A stretch of 64,000 nucleotides of DNA, from contig CALNHX010001067.1 of NCBI GenBank assembly GCA_940337035.1, positions 120,332-184,331 on the forward strand. The letters run 5' to 3'. Position numbers and translations under genes: made by a program. Of this stretch, positions 22,260 through 33,855 are shown piece by piece (position 1 is the first letter of the stretch; each line of letters opens with the position of its first letter). The notes below the pieces were generated by a model, which was not told the DNA's origin, did not search any database, and worked only from the letters and a program-made list of their open reading frames with translations. This DNA comes from Agriotes lineatus. Taxonomy: Eukaryota; Arthropoda; Insecta; Coleoptera; Elateridae.

Positions 22260-25103
22260 ATGGTTTGCCTTAAAATTGCACATATAAATGCAAGATCATT
22301 GTTAAATGGATATGCCGAGTTTTTGGATTATTTTAGAAACAAAAATCTAGATTTAATAGCCATTTCAGAAACCTGGTTGAACGCAAATATACCTGACCAT
22401 ACAATATTACTACACAATTATCAAATTTTGCGAAGAGACAGAAATGGAAGGGGGGGAGGTGTCGCTTTTTATTATAAAAACACATGGAGAGTAGCTAAAA
22501 TTAACATAGATATAAATACAAAAACGTTCGAATTTTTAACAATTACAATGCAAATTAATAAAACCCCGCTTTTAGTAACGGTTATATATAGACCCTCTTC
22601 GAAGTACGACTACGCCGCTTTTTTCAAGGAATTTGAAATATTTTATTCAATGCTGATTACTATTTCAGACAATATTATATGCATTGGAGATCTGAATTTT
22701 GATCTGCTAAATACTAGTAGGCCGTGTGTTCTGCAGTACTTGGATTTGTTGGAATCTTTCAATATTAAACAGATTGTTAAGGAACCCACTAGAATTGCAG
22801 ACTCATCTATCACTCTGCTGGACCACATATTGACTCCTAAACCTGAATTAGTCAAAAGTGCTACTGTTGATCTTAATCACAATATATCTGACCACGGAAT
22901 TTTACTTTCTGAGCTTAATCTAACGACCCCAATCCACCGGCCGGAGATTATAAAATACAGATCACACATTACTAATCATGAAAATTTTCTCACTCATCTT
23001 CAAAGCATTGATTGGCAAATTTTTTATAGATATGATAACGTAAATGACAAAATATCATTTTTTAATAGTCAAATATTAGCAATATATAATATTTATGCTC
23101 CAATAAAAATTGTTCGTGTCTCGAAAAAACCTGCACCATGGCTTACAGAAAATTTAAAATTTATGATGAAGCTCAGAGATAAAGCTCTCCAAAGGTTTCG
23201 AAGTAGTAAACTTAGTGCGCATTGGGATTATTATAAATCACTACGTAATTTAGTTACAAATGCCGTACTCCGAGAAAAAAGAGCCTACTTGGAATTTGCA
23301 ATTAATAATAACACAAATAGAAAAAAAACAAACATATTTCATCAGTTATCTAAACTAGGATTAGGTCATAAAAAAAAGACAGGAACTCTACCAGTTAACT
23401 TGCAAAATGTAAATAAAATCAACGATTTTTTTATAAATTCCTCCCAGTCACTTAGTAGTACAAACAACGATCTAGTAGAATTTTACTCTACCAACAAATT
23501 AGAGTCAGTTACAGAAATTTTTGATTTTACTATGACAGATGAAAATACAATAATAAAAACAATAAAATCAATAAAATCAAATGCCTGTGGACATGATGAA
23601 ATTTCTTTGGAATTAATTATAGCAGCGTGTCCTATAATATTGCCTCCTTTAACCCATTTATTTAATTTCTGTATAGAACACGCTGTATTCCCAGATATGT
23701 GGAAAACCTCCATGGTTCATCCACTTCCAAAAATATCGGCTCCAAAAGAATTTAAAGATTTAAGACCCGTTAGCATTCTTCCTGTGCTTTCTAAAATATT
23801 TGAAAAAATTTTAAATAACCAAATTCAAATTTATCTTCAAAAGTTTGAATTACTTCCGAATTTACAATCTGGTTTTCGTGCGGGTTACAGCTGTGAAACA
23901 GCACTTTTAAAAATTACTGATGATATTTTGACTTCTTTAGATAAGGATGAATTGACTGTGTTAGTGCTTTTAGATTTCTCTAAAGCTTTTGATACTATCG
24001 ACCATCGAATCTTGCTATCAGTTTTGCATTTCATAGGCTTTAGCGAAAATTCTAATAAACTAGTGTCTAATTATCTAACCGGTCGATCGCAATATGTTAC
24101 ATATAATGAACAGCAATCAGAAAGCCAGAAAGTAACATGTGGAGTTCCTCAGGGTTCGATAATAGCTCCCATTTTGTTTTCAATTTATACATCTGTTCTT
24201 ACAAACAACATAAAACATTGCAAATACCATTTATACGCAGATGATACACAACTTTATTACTCTTTTCTAGAAGAAGATGTACATACAGCTGCTAATTTTA
24301 TTAACTCGGATCTTAACAAATTAGTAAATAACGCGAATGAACATTCATTGAAAATAAATCCGATTAAATCAAAATTATTGTTATTTGGAAAAACCTCTAA
24401 TCAAAAACTCCGCGAGGAGATGATGTCCATTTTAAATATAAAAATTAATAATATCAAAATTGAATTTACAGAAACTGCAAGAAATTTAGGTCTAACATTT
24501 GATATTAACCTTCGATTTAAAGATCATGTTAAGGGTTGTATACAAAAATCCTTCGCAAATATAAGATACATATATGGTATCAGAAATCTTATTAGCTACA
24601 AATCTAAAATACTTTTATGCGATTCACTCGTACTTTCACATTTTAACTTTTGTGATTCGGTATATGGTCCATGCATTTCAAAGGAATGTTCTAGAAAGAT
24701 TCAGGTGGTGCAGAACGCGTGCTTGCGAATGATTTTTGGTAAAAGAAGAACTGAGCATATTAGTTATACGCTGAAATTAATACCATGGCTTAATATGGAA
24801 AGGCGGCGCCTTCTTCATTCCACGTGTCTTTTTCACAAAATTATTTTATTTAAAACACCTCCATATTTGTACAACAAAATCGTATTTAGGACGGATATTC
24901 ATAATATTAACATCCGTCGAAAAGATTTTATTTCTAAACCATGCCATAAACTAGTTATGTTTCAAAGGTCTTTTACTTATAACATTTCAAAACTGTATAA
25001 TTCCGTCCCATATGAATATAAACGGTACTCTTCTTTTCAATTTAAAAAATCAATATATCAAAACTTGTTATTGAACGATATCCATATATTTGCAAACATT
25101 TGA
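22260..25103 (+). CDS. LINE ORF2 protein: EEP endonuclease plus reverse transcriptase (947 aa)
   Basis: Open from the ATG at 22260. The frame extends 30 bp further upstream without an ATG. Residues about 5-225 form an APE-like endonuclease: HINARSLL, ISETWL (catalytic Glu), VIYRPSS, CIGDLNFDLL and the terminal SDHGI (catalytic His). Residues about 460-720 form the RT: HPLPKISAPKEFKDLRPVSI, LLDFSKAFDTIDHRILL (first Asp), CGVPQGSIIAPILFS and YADDTQLYY (catalytic Asp pair; YADD at residues 659-662). The C-terminal 200 residues are the usual thumb/tail. All catalytic residues that I can check are present, so the protein may be functional for target-primed reverse transcription. Confidence 0.9.
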   Translation: MVCLKIAHINARSLLNGYAEFLDYFRNKNLDLIAISETWLNANIPDHTILLHNYQILRRDRNGRGGGVAFYYKNTWRVAKINIDINTKTFEFLTITMQINKTPLLVTVIYRPSSKYDYAAFFKEFEIFYSMLITISDNIICIGDLNFDLLNTSRPCVLQYLDLLESFNIKQIVKEPTRIADSSITLLDHILTPKPELVKSATVDLNHNISDHGILLSELNLTTPIHRPEIIKYRSHITNHENFLTHLQSIDWQIFYRYDNVNDKISFFNSQILAIYNIYAPIKIVRVSKKPAPWLTENLKFMMKLRDKALQRFRSSKLSAHWDYYKSLRNLVTNAVLREKRAYLEFAINNNTNRKKTNIFHQLSKLGLGHKKKTGTLPVNLQNVNKINDFFINSSQSLSSTNNDLVEFYSTNKLESVTEIFDFTMTDENTIIKTIKSIKSNACGHDEISLELIIAACPIILPPLTHLFNFCIEHAVFPDMWKTSMVHPLPKISAPKEFKDLRPVSILPVLSKIFEKILNNQIQIYLQKFELLPNLQSGFRAGYSCETALLKITDDILTSLDKDELTVLVLLDFSKAFDTIDHRILLSVLHFIGFSENSNKLVSNYLTGRSQYVTYNEQQSESQKVTCGVPQGSIIAPILFSIYTSVLTNNIKHCKYHLYADDTQLYYSFLEEDVHTAANFINSDLNKLVNNANEHSLKINPIKSKLLLFGKTSNQKLREEMMSILNIKINNIKIEFTETARNLGLTFDINLRFKDHVKGCIQKSFANIRYIYGIRNLISYKSKILLCDSLVLSHFNFCDSVYGPCISKECSRKIQVVQNACLRMIFGKRRTEHISYTLKLIPWLNMERRRLLHSTCLFHKIILFKTPPYLYNKIVFRTDIHNINIRRKDFISKPCHKLVMFQRSFTYNISKLYNSVPYEYKRYSSFQFKKSIYQNLLLNDIHIFANI

Positions 25104-25429
25104 AAACTTGGCATTGACAGTAGTCGAATAGCTGTTTAAATTAATAACTTGCAATTTTAATGGCAACTTAACTATTACATAATTATTATTATGTAATGGT
25201 TATTATATAATTATTATGTATAATAGTGTTGGGTTAAGTGTAAGAGCAGCGGGTGGCTCAAGGGACACTTGCTGAACTTCGCCCTTTGAATGCATAGTTA
25301 TTTTTTATTTTCAATATATAAAGTAATTGTTAATTTTTAATCTGTGTGTTCAATAAAGACAAATTTATTATTATTATTATTATTAAATGTATGACAGACA
25401 CTGTATATTATGTTATATATTAAAATATA

Positions 25430-26645
25430 CAGAGTGACAATTAAGTCCGGTCGCCAATTTTTGAAACCGCTCTGAGCACTCTGTACTGCAACCCTTGCTT
25501 TTCATGTCTAATATTTCATTATTTGAAATGTATTTAACAAGTAGGCCTAGTCTGTTGACATTTTGTAAAACATTTGGTAAGATATGGATCGCCAAATGCA
25601 ACGTGCCACTATAAGCTCTTATGAGCGCGAAAATCGTGTTTGTGACATTGTCCGTGAATTAAATTTCCACAGAAAAACAGTGCAAAAAGTAATTTCGCGT
25701 TAAGAAGAGTTGGGAGACTTGAGTGATCCATGTAAGAAGCGGAGGACCATGAACTGCTGTCATACGTAGAACGATTGGTAACATCAGAGACAGAATTCGA
25801 CGAAATCCAAGACGATCAATGCGAAAGATGGCTATGAATAAGCAGAGAGTGATATAAAAGACTAACAGTTTATTTACTGCCTGCAAATACAGCGGCTAAC
25901 AGGGTAGCAAAGTGTAGGAGATTGCTTCGGCGCACTATTGCAAATTGGCACAGATCGGTCTTATTTGCAGATGAGAAAGTATTTACTATAGATGAAAAGT
26001 TTAATAAACCAAATTCTCGAATAATTCCTCGTACAATAGAAGGTGCTAGTGATAGAGATAGACTTGATTTTAAATCAGCCCATCCTTTGTCAGTAATGGT
26101 CTGGGCAGGACTTACAGACGATGGAAAACCACCTTTGATGTTTATCAACCAGGGGATTAGGATGACCGCAGAAACGTATCGTACGAACGTATTGGATAGT
26201 AGAACCATGGGCACATAAACATTTTGGAAAACGTCAATGGACTTTTCAGCAGGATTTTGCAAGGCCCCATACAGCGAATAACACTTTTGCTTATATTCGT
26301 GAGTATTGTTAAGACTTTATTTCGCCTGACGATTGGCCTTCATTTTCACCGGATTTCAATCCAACGGATTACGCTGTATGGTCTATTCTATAGACCGCGG
26401 GCTGTGCACAACGTTATGTTAATATTGAAGACCTAAAACATTCCTTAAAAGTTGCATGGGCTGGAATTCCTAAAGTGTTGCGATCTACCGTGGATAATTT
26501 TAAGAAAAGACTTTGGGCCTGCATTACGGTTTATTTTAGCTGTAAAGGTTTCATGTTTAAGATAATATAAGTGTATGAAAAAATTATAAAAATCAACTAT
26601 ACTATCGTTGATTTTTCTTGGCGACCAAACTTAATTGTCACCCTG
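25430..26645 (+). mobile_element. Tc1/mariner-type transposon with TA duplication
   Basis: Left end CAGAGTGACAATTAAG (25430) and right end, read inward, CAGGGTGACAATTAAG (to 26645) form inverted repeats of about 27 bp with three mismatches. TA lies directly outside each end (25428-25429; 26646-26647). The interior is a decayed plus-strand transposase with the expected order of motifs. The right TA abuts a fragment of the 17952-18805 repeat family. Confidence 0.85.
25584..26570 (+). pseudogene. Mariner/Tc1 transposase (DD34D/E type), broken
   Basis: From the ATG at 25584 the frame begins MDRQMQRATISSYERENRV with a helix-turn-helix start (CDIVRELNFHRKTVQKVI), then stops. Shifted frames carry RDRIRRNPRRSMRKMA, a second HTH piece. 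25922-26218 carries the first catalytic Asp in FADEKVFTID and a VMVWAGLTDDGK block. A shifted QQDFARPHTA-like block (second Asp) and WPSFSPDFNPTDYAVW (third acidic position) follow near 26235-26390. The usual C-terminal FKKRLWACI is seen before the stop near 26570. At least four frame breaks. Confidence 0.8.
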
Positions 26646-26900
26646 TATATCACTGTAACGAGAAAAATATCTTCTCTCCCATGATGTCATAGCCAACTAT
26701 GAGTTCAACATAAAAAATACAACTTTATGGTATACAAAACATTTTTTGAAAAACCGACTATGCCACTGCATTTTCATCAAAGAATTGCATGAAAACATAA
26801 AAATTGCTATTCTCTATTTTCATAAATAAGCGGAATATAACCACAAAACAAAAAGTCGAAAAATAGAACTTTTGTAAATAACTTGTTACGTGTAGAATGC
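26646..26900 (-). repeat. Fragment of the 18-kb mariner-like repeat, inverted
   Basis: Read on the minus strand, this stretch matches 18100-18185 (CTATTTTTCGACTTTT, then CTTATTTATGAAAATAGA) and 18640-18790 (CCATAAAGTTG, TCATAGTTG, CATCATGGG) with internal deletions. It abuts the right end of the mariner element. Confidence 0.55.
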
Positions 26901-27589
26901 GCCGCCTGCCATAATTTCGAATTCGAACGCTATTTTCCCGCGCATTGCGCATTGGCATTTGGCCGTGACTTCTGGCGATAGGCTTTTATCTGGGAAAACC
27001 ATTGTCAGGCCGGGACTCGCTCTTCTTCGCTAGTATTTCGAAGCGAGCAGTTCACTAAAAGTGCAATTTACTAGTTCGGGGATGATTATTATACAGAGAG
27101 ATTTTATTTACTACGAACACGGCAGACGATATGTCGAATTTACAAATGCCGAGAATTTGACATTGACAGTTTGTCAGTAGCTAATATCTGCTGTAATTTA
27201 TATCTTAAAATCGATAACTACAAAGCAACGAAACAGTACAAATTGTAAAACGGTATTATCGGGGTACACCGGTCCGGGAAATTCAAAATTCTTTCACAAC
27301 ATTTGGAAATAGGCGTTCTTCATCGTCATCAACGTTACATGGAGTTATTTAAAATTTTGGAAACTTTGTGTTTCTCCCCAAAAGCACAAAAGGCCTAATG
27401 TTCCCAACGAAGACAGGAATTAAAAAAGCTTTGTATTACCGCTAATGACTATCCAGATTATTCATTCAAGTAAATTGCAGAGCTAGTAGATTTAGCTGCG
27501 ATATTCCTCCCAATGGCCATTTCAGAAATATGGAATTTTGTGTAGCTGTGACAGAAATGCCGAAAACTTCCTCTCGAAAGTCATTTTCA
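26901..27589. other. Unassigned
   Basis: No coding family recognised. The segment 27000-27050 contains a short inverted phrase with CGCTCTTCTTCGC and TTCGAAGCGAGCAG. Confidence 0.3.
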
Positions 27590-27745
27590 CTACAACTAAT
27601 AGACCAAGAGCCCATAGCACCCGAATTACTAGTCATAGAGGCAAGCTTGGTAGGTAGTAAACCTTTTTATATTGCCCAAGTAGGTGTTAAAAACGCAAGT
27701 ATAGCAGCCGAATTGCGGTTACAAATATTAACGGCGGCTTTAGAA
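27590..27745 (+). repeat. Inverted-repeat partner of 30405-30575
   Basis: The phrases AGACCAAGAGCCCATA, CGAATTACTAGTCAT, GGTAGGTAGTAAACC, TTTTTATATTGCCCAAGTAG and CGGTTACAAATATT recur in reverse complement at 30405-30590 with few differences over about 160 bp. A 75-codon frame here (27530-27754) matches no family I know. Confidence 0.6.
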
Positions 27746-27754
27746 AATTGTTAA

Positions 27755-29381
27755 GAGCGTGCCTTTAGTGGCGGGAACAAATCTCTGACTTAAGACTTCG
27801 CTATGGACTGCAGCTGGCCCTCATAGAGGGCGGGGATAGTAGTGATAGCAAATAAAACAAATATTGTTCCATTTTTAACTACCAAACTATAGTTGGCGCG
27901 GCGATCGTTGTCACTTCTACTTGGAAAATAATTTGCAGGTTTAGGGGCTGTGGGGTCTGTCGTTTCGGGTTTTACCTCAGACAAAGAATAGAATTGCCTG
28001 AGGGGTTTAGGACCGATCCGAAGTTGAACGTACTTACCTACTATATGAATCGAAAGTGAAACAACTTCTTGATTTACAATCGAAATTAGTCACTACATTA
28101 CACTGTTCGCTATTGTTATTATTGCTCGCTATTTTCAACAGTAAACGCATAAGACTATATTTTTATCGGTAAAATTGGTTTATTTATAAAAACAATGTTG
28201 CTTAACAAAATTGATTAGAACAAATTGTCATTAATCAAACACCCGAGCCCGTTAAGGGAAAGGCTTTTATGCAGTTTGTTCCAGTCAATTTTGCTTTAAG
28301 GCAGCAATGTTTAAGAGTTCAACAATTAAATGTTACCAAAAAGAATAATGTAAGCCCGAATAATTCCTAGTATAACAGAAACAGAGACGCCGCATTTTAT
28401 ACGATATGCAAGAAGGACGTAATAGATATTTACAATACAATTGGGATAAAGCATTATTAACATACGCGTGTGAAATTTGAACAACGAGGCTCTAGCCGTC
28501 CGACGTTTCTCATTATTGTTTTGACAAGTAGAAAACTGACACTTTGAAAATTTGGGAGAAAATCGTACGACACTCATTAATGACCAATAGAAAAATTAGT
28601 TCACGAGCCGTATCCAAGACAACAACAAAATTTCTTGGACATTTTTTGTAGGTAGACATTACTTCTTTTTAGGGTTTGTGTCGTTACGATTTTCTTACCG
28701 AATCTCAATTTGAGCATTAATTCACATCCGTAAATTATTTTTCGTGCATTCAACAACGTCCTAATTTGCCCTCGCGTCCCGCTCGGGCAAATTAATACGA
28801 CGTTGTTGGAACGCACTCAAAAAAATTTCCGGAAAGAATTAATGCTCTTATGAGATTATATGTGATAATTAAATCTCATTTAAAATGAGTGGGATCAGTG
28901 ACATTTTTATCCCGAGCGTAGATAATAATATTTTTTATCATGGTATAAATGAACGATTGGTTGCAAAACTACGAATCCAAACACTGTATAGGACGAAAAC
29001 GGACATTTGCTAGTTGACGAATTTGCAACAGTGTTGAGTGAAACTACAGCACATTATATCAATTAACGCTGTCTGAATTACAATTTACACTTTGTGAATA
29101 CCAGTTTACACTTTCTGAATTACAATTTACTAATCTGAATTACATTTGACTCTTTCTGAACTACAATTTATGAATCTGAAAAAACACAAGTGATAAAAAT
29201 AAACTGATTAAAATTTAAGGAAAAACTTTGGTTTTTACAACTATAAAAACGCCTGATTAATTTCATTTTAAAAAATAATGACATACGACCAAAAAAAGTT
29301 CCACAAAATGACATAAAATATAGAAAAAATTACAAAAAAATTAATACATTTGATTAAATGCATTAAACAAATACTAGTGTG
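27755..29381. other. Unassigned, containing a CG-core hairpin and a degenerate 35-bp tandem repeat
   Basis: No gene recognised. The hairpin at 28744-28816 is listed separately. At about 29060-29180 the phrase CTGAATTACAATTTAC recurs four times in degenerate form at about 33-36 bp spacing. Confidence 0.4.
28744..28816. repeat. Hairpin with CG-rich core (28.8 kb)
   Basis: GTGCATTCAACAACGTC..TAATTTGCC on the left pairs with GGCAAATTA.TACGACGTTGTTGGAACGCAC on the right. The loop is CTCGCGTCCCGCTCG. No other repeat family flanks it. Confidence 0.65.
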
Positions 29382-29900
29382 CTATACTAAACTAAATAAA
29401 ACTAAATACGTTAATTTATACCAACAAAATGTTATAAATTTATCGAAAAAAAGCAAAGTGTAATTCATAATTAATTCGATATGGTTTTTATAGACAGTGT
29501 ATTGTGGATTCCAGATGACACTACAATAATTCAAATTACTATTTACGTACGCGATATACAGAACCTTGACAGATGCTACATTTTTAAAATCATAAAAAGT
29601 TCTCATAAGAAATCCTAACATTTTATAGGCTTTCTCACAAATGTTGTTAATATGATCCTCATAGATTAACTTGCTATCAAAAGTGACCCCTAAGCTGTTT
29701 ATTTTGTCGACTGTTTTAATAATATTTTTACCAAAAACGTATTGTTTTGATATTCGTGTGGTCTTACTAGTAAAACTGATGTGAAAACACTTATCAAAAT
29801 TCAGGTACAATTTATTATCTTTGCAGTATTTATACAGGCGGTTATCTATACTACTAGCTGTAGTTAAGGGTGACCAATTTATATGGGCGAGTGCATTTGT
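29382..29900 (-). pseudogene. LINE reverse transcriptase C-terminal fragment
   Basis: The minus strand reads NKLYLNFDKCFHISF, LGVTFDSKLIYEDHIN, AYKMLGFLMRTFYDF and LYIAYVNSNLNYCSVIWNP. This is the segment immediately after the catalytic YADD box in LINE RTs of the Jockey/R1/I type. The frame is open for about 140 codons, but the catalytic palm and everything upstream are missing, and the sequence breaks off near 29900. Confidence 0.7.
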
Positions 29901-30404
29901 TATTTCTGAGTATTTAGCTTTACGAAATAAGTAGTCTTTATATTTTCTTTTAAATCGATATTAATACTAGTTTTTAATAAGAATTCAATTACTGGATGCG
30001 GATTATCCAGTTTAAGTAGAGGAATATGACAGTTTTTTAAGTTATTTACCGATTATTTATTATATTTATTATTATATTAATTTCATGTATACTTTTTTGG
30101 AGAAAATTTGTGATAGCAGCGTGGCTAATAAAATCGTACATGTTTGTACCAGTATGGCTACCCACATAACCATCCAAGTGGTATGGCAATTATATTTTTG
30201 GATAATTGGTGTTTAAATGAAGTAGTAAACAAAAATTGAAGCTTGCCGCTATTATTTTTCTACAATAAAAAAATTACCAGTTTGACCTAGTATGGCGGCC
30301 CTTTATACCCTTCCTATCAGTATGGCACCAAATTTTCGTCTGGGTTTAGGGACCTTGTCTATCGATTAAAAGCAAAATTAGCCTTGCCGCTTTAAAAAAT
30401 ATAT
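29901..30404. other. Unassigned, with recurring AGTATGGC and CTTGCCGCT phrases
   Basis: Between about 30140 and 30560 the words AGTATGGC (three or more times) and CTTGCCGCT (three times) recur without fixed spacing. The meaning is unclear. No coding signal. Confidence 0.3.
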
Positions 30405-30590
30405 TTAATTTTATTAACAATTTTCCAAAACCGCCGTCTATTTTTGTAACCGCAGTTTGGCTGCCATACTTGCGTTTTTGACACCTACTTGGGCAATATA
30501 AAAAGGTTTACTACCTACCGAGCTTGCCGCTATGACTAGTCATTCGGGTGTTATGGGCTCTTGGTCTATAACGATTTGAAGAACTGCGTT
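30405..30590 (-). repeat. Inverted-repeat partner of 27590-27745
   Basis: Reverse complement of the 27.6-kb block with only scattered substitutions. The pair is separated by about 2.7 kb. Confidence 0.6.
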
Positions 30591-32310
30591 TAAAAATTAA
30601 AGGGGTAGTTCAGAGTACTAGCACTAATACGTTGGCTAATGTGCGGAGAAGTTTCCATGGTCGCTTAGAATATTGTTTAGCGCAAGAAGGCAGGCTCTTT
30701 GAACACGAGCTAATTTAAAATTCTTGAATTTTGTTGTTTGAAATAAAAATTATTTTACTTTTGTGTACATCTTTTTTTACTATGAGTTAGTTTGTTCGGA
30801 AGAAATTATTTCTTTCTTCAGAATGCGTTTTACTTGGTGAACTACCTCTTTTTACTTTACACTTTACTGTTAATCTCTAAAAATCCTGTTTTTCAACTCT
30901 GAGAATTCATCACAGAATAACACAGTACCTCATACATTCTATCAGTCATATAATAATTAATTAACAAAAATTACACTAGAGGTGGATGCCTCGTCTGCGT
31001 TGAATAATTACTTAAACAATCAACGCAGACGACCCTTGGATTAATATCAGAGTATCTTAGATCGACTGTCCATCTGTCTTGGGGTATTTTTAGGCAATCG
31101 TAAATTCACCTTGATTCACTCATGTTCGCAGTTCATGAATTTTCACTGTATAGGGTTATATGGTTGCTTTGAATAAGTGGAGTTATGAAAACCCTCACGT
31201 CTTTGTGGATTGAAGCCCTCGAAGTTATTTAAGGACGATGTTTGCTTCGTTACGGTGGATTTGTCAGTGTTAGCACACTCGAGCTGTTCTCTTCTGAGCC
31301 CAAAAACCACCTGGGATGAGTAACTATTTCGCGTTAGGAAGCCTGTCTTTGCGTGTTCTATTAGAACCTTCTTTTTCCCTCTTACAGCAAGCCGTGCTAG
31401 GCAAAATCTACAGAGCAAGCCGTAATAGGCAGACTTGTGTTACTCGTTTTGGAATTCGTTTTAAGCTTTTGTGCCACGTGCAGCAGGTCTTGCGAGGCGT
31501 TTTGTCAAGCCTCCACGAAACCGCTTTCCCCTTGTTGCCAACGCTTAGTTAGGGCACAAGAAGGATCCGCATTGTGGGGTGTATTTAGCCCCGAGGATAG
31601 GCATTTTGATCCCGTTGGAGCGGCGCTGTTTACCGTCCAAAACTGCCACCGTCGACCGTAGGAACTTCTCGGCCAAAACCGAGATACGCGTACAGCGACT
31701 TCCAGAACTGGGCCCCAAAATCTGTCGCTGCTAGTAGCTGGCGAGGTTGCCTGTTTTAATGTGTTTTAAACCGCTGTTATGTCAGAAACTGTAAGTACAA
31801 TTAGTGCATGTAGCATTAATCTAAGGCGTTCCTCACATTCCATTTTATGCTAGTTATAAGTTATTCATTGTAAAAATTGTATTGTGATCATGCATGAAAT
31901 TAAACGATCTCAAATTATCAATATACAGAGTGTGTTAGCTACGGTTTGAATGCCTTTATTGAAGCTATCTTTCAGGAATTGTTGCTTTATTAGGTATAGA
32001 GTTTACAATTTCTCATTGGTTCACCAAGGTGCAATTGCCGTTATCTTCAAAAATTGTTGGTGCTCTGGGCATTTTATTATAATTAAATGTTCTACCGATT
32101 TATTGTCATTCTTAAGAACTACAGGGCCTCCAATCGCTGAGCTGGCGGCCGGCATTTACACCCAGTGTACCTAATTTCTTGTTGATGCTGCTTTGAAAAA
32201 TTGTTCAGAATCTTAAATTATTAAAAAGGCCTAACAAACTTGAAAACAAAAGACGATAGTCTATTTGGGTTTTCACCATTAAGCAGCCTACCCCTCCGTA
32301 AAAAATAATT
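30591..32310. other. Unassigned stretch
   Basis: No family recognised. 31150-31780 is less AT-rich and has several short overlapping frames on both strands without known motifs. It contains a near-duplicate phrase AGCAAGCCGT around 31386 and 31412. It may be a retroelement leader, but nothing supports that directly. Confidence 0.3.
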
Positions 32311-32331
32311 ACCGCTCATAGAACCGGAAAT

Positions 32332-33062
32332 ATGCCTCGGAGCCGGAATGATTTAAACTTGACGACCCCTGCGAGGAAAAGGCTAATGAACTGCAGAAAA
32401 AACAAACTTAGAATTTCCACTTGGAATGTCATGTCCTGGAGAACAAGGGACCAAGAAATAATCAATGAATTAAAAAACAATAATATCAAAATATGCTCCG
32501 TCTGTGAAACAAAAAAGAAAGAAAAAAGGAAGACAGAAATTGACAAATACGTCTTTATATACAGCGGAGTCTCACGAGAAAAAAAGGACTTGCAGGAGTA
32601 GGGCTACTCATAGACAAAAAATACAAACAGCATGTAGAAAATGAACAATATATCAACGACAGAATATTGCAAGTCATAATAAAAACCCATAACGAAAGTA
32701 TTCACTTCATAAGTGTCTATGCACCCGACATAAGCCAGGAATGAGAGGTTAAAGAAAATTTCTATGAAGAATTACAAACAGTAGTCGACAAAATTAAAAC
32801 AAAAATCATGATAATGGGATACTTAAATGCCAGAACTGGGAACGAGCCACTACAAGGCATAACTCAAAGATTCAATGAAGAAGCTGTTACTGAAAATGGA
32901 GAACTGCTAACAATATTCTGCGCAGCAAACAAATTGAGAATTAACAACACCTTTTATTACCACAATATGGCGTATAAATATACATGGCAAAACACAAGAG
33001 GACATCAATTGGTGATAGCTTATATCATCACTAATTGAACGTTCACTCCACAGATGATATTG
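32332..33062 (+). pseudogene. RTE-like EEP endonuclease, first part
   Basis: From the ATG at 32332 the protein reads KLRISTWNVMSWRTRDQEII, CSVCETKKK (catalytic Glu region), then after a frameshift near 32595 AGVGLLIDKKYKQHV, a VYAPDISQE phrase, MGYLNARTGNEPLQG (expected G-D-x-N-A-R; here Tyr-Leu replaces the Asp-Leu/Phe pattern) and YKYTWQNTRGHQ. A further shift gives IDYIITN before the MITE. The catalytic Asp of the GDLNA motif appears lost. Confidence 0.7.
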
Positions 33063-33070
33063 GATGTGAG

Positions 33071-33847
33071 TAGTGATGTAAATTACCCGGGTATTTATTT
33101 TTAGGGGTAAATACCCGGGGTATTTACCCGGGTAAATACCCAAAATGGGTATTTAAGCGGGTATTTATAGACTTATTTACAAATATTATAAAGTTAATCT
33201 AATCAGTATAATTGATTGATAAGTGAAGGTGCTCTATGCGAATTTTATAAAAATGTTTAAGAAAATAACTGAACTGAGAACATTTACTGCCCAAAATTAC
33301 TAGTGGGGACATACCTAACTCTACAGAACATGGCAATTCTATGAGTTGGAAAAGGTTCAAATACTATTTGCGATAAGAGCGACCGAAATGGAATATGCAA
33401 TAAATACTTTGGTAGCTGGGCAACAAGTAGCTATTGTACCTACTTGTTGCCTAGCTATCAAAGTAATTATTGCATTTGTTATTTCGGTTACTCTTATGGT
33501 CTTATGAACCTTTTCCAACTCATGGAATTGCCATGTTCTGTACAATTTTAGGCAACCTGTATATAACAGCAATGAGATAAAATGAATACAAAACAGAATT
33601 CAATGATTGAATAAGAAAGAGATGAACATAGAAACAAATATTTGAGTAGGCTTGACGCTCATTTTAATTATGTCATATGTCAACTAAATATGCATACTCA
33701 AATAACTTTTTGTACGGTTATCTCTTTCTTACTCAAGTATTATGTGCTTTTGTTCATGCTATCTCATTGCTGTTGCATACTTATGATCCCATCGGTATAC
33801 AGCGTTGTTTATACACCCACTGGGTATTTACCCGACCCACATCACTA
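33071..33847. mobile_element. hAT-type MITE with 8-bp duplication GATGTGAG
   Basis: The element begins TAGTGATGTAAATTACCCGG and ends, read inward, TAGTGATGTGGGTCGGGTAA. GATGTGAG immediately precedes (33063-33070) and follows (33848-33855), an 8-bp TSD as in hAT elements. ACCCGGGTA motifs cluster at both ends. The interior holds two further palindromes: arms about 33325-33430 / 33438-33545, and about 33611-33650 / 33702-33736. No transposase is visible, so it is non-autonomous. Confidence 0.85.
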
Positions 33848-33855
33848 GATGTGAG

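Larger units (their letters stand above)
20960..25385 (+). mobile_element. CR1-group LINE with both ORFs open
   Basis: A GC-richer 5' region begins at about 20960 (ATGGCGCGCGTGTGAGG), followed by ORF1 (21157-21807), an AT-rich 450-bp spacer, ORF2 (22260-25103), a 260-bp 3' UTR and a CAATAAAGACAAATT phrase leading into (ATT)n at 25365-25385. A short-repeat 3' tail instead of poly(A), and the D-x-x-x-A-F-D-T-I-D-H and Y-A-D-D-T-Q-L-Y phrases, place it in the CR1/L2/Daphne group. No flanking duplication was seen, as is usual for that group. The 5' boundary is estimated by composition only. Confidence 0.8.
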
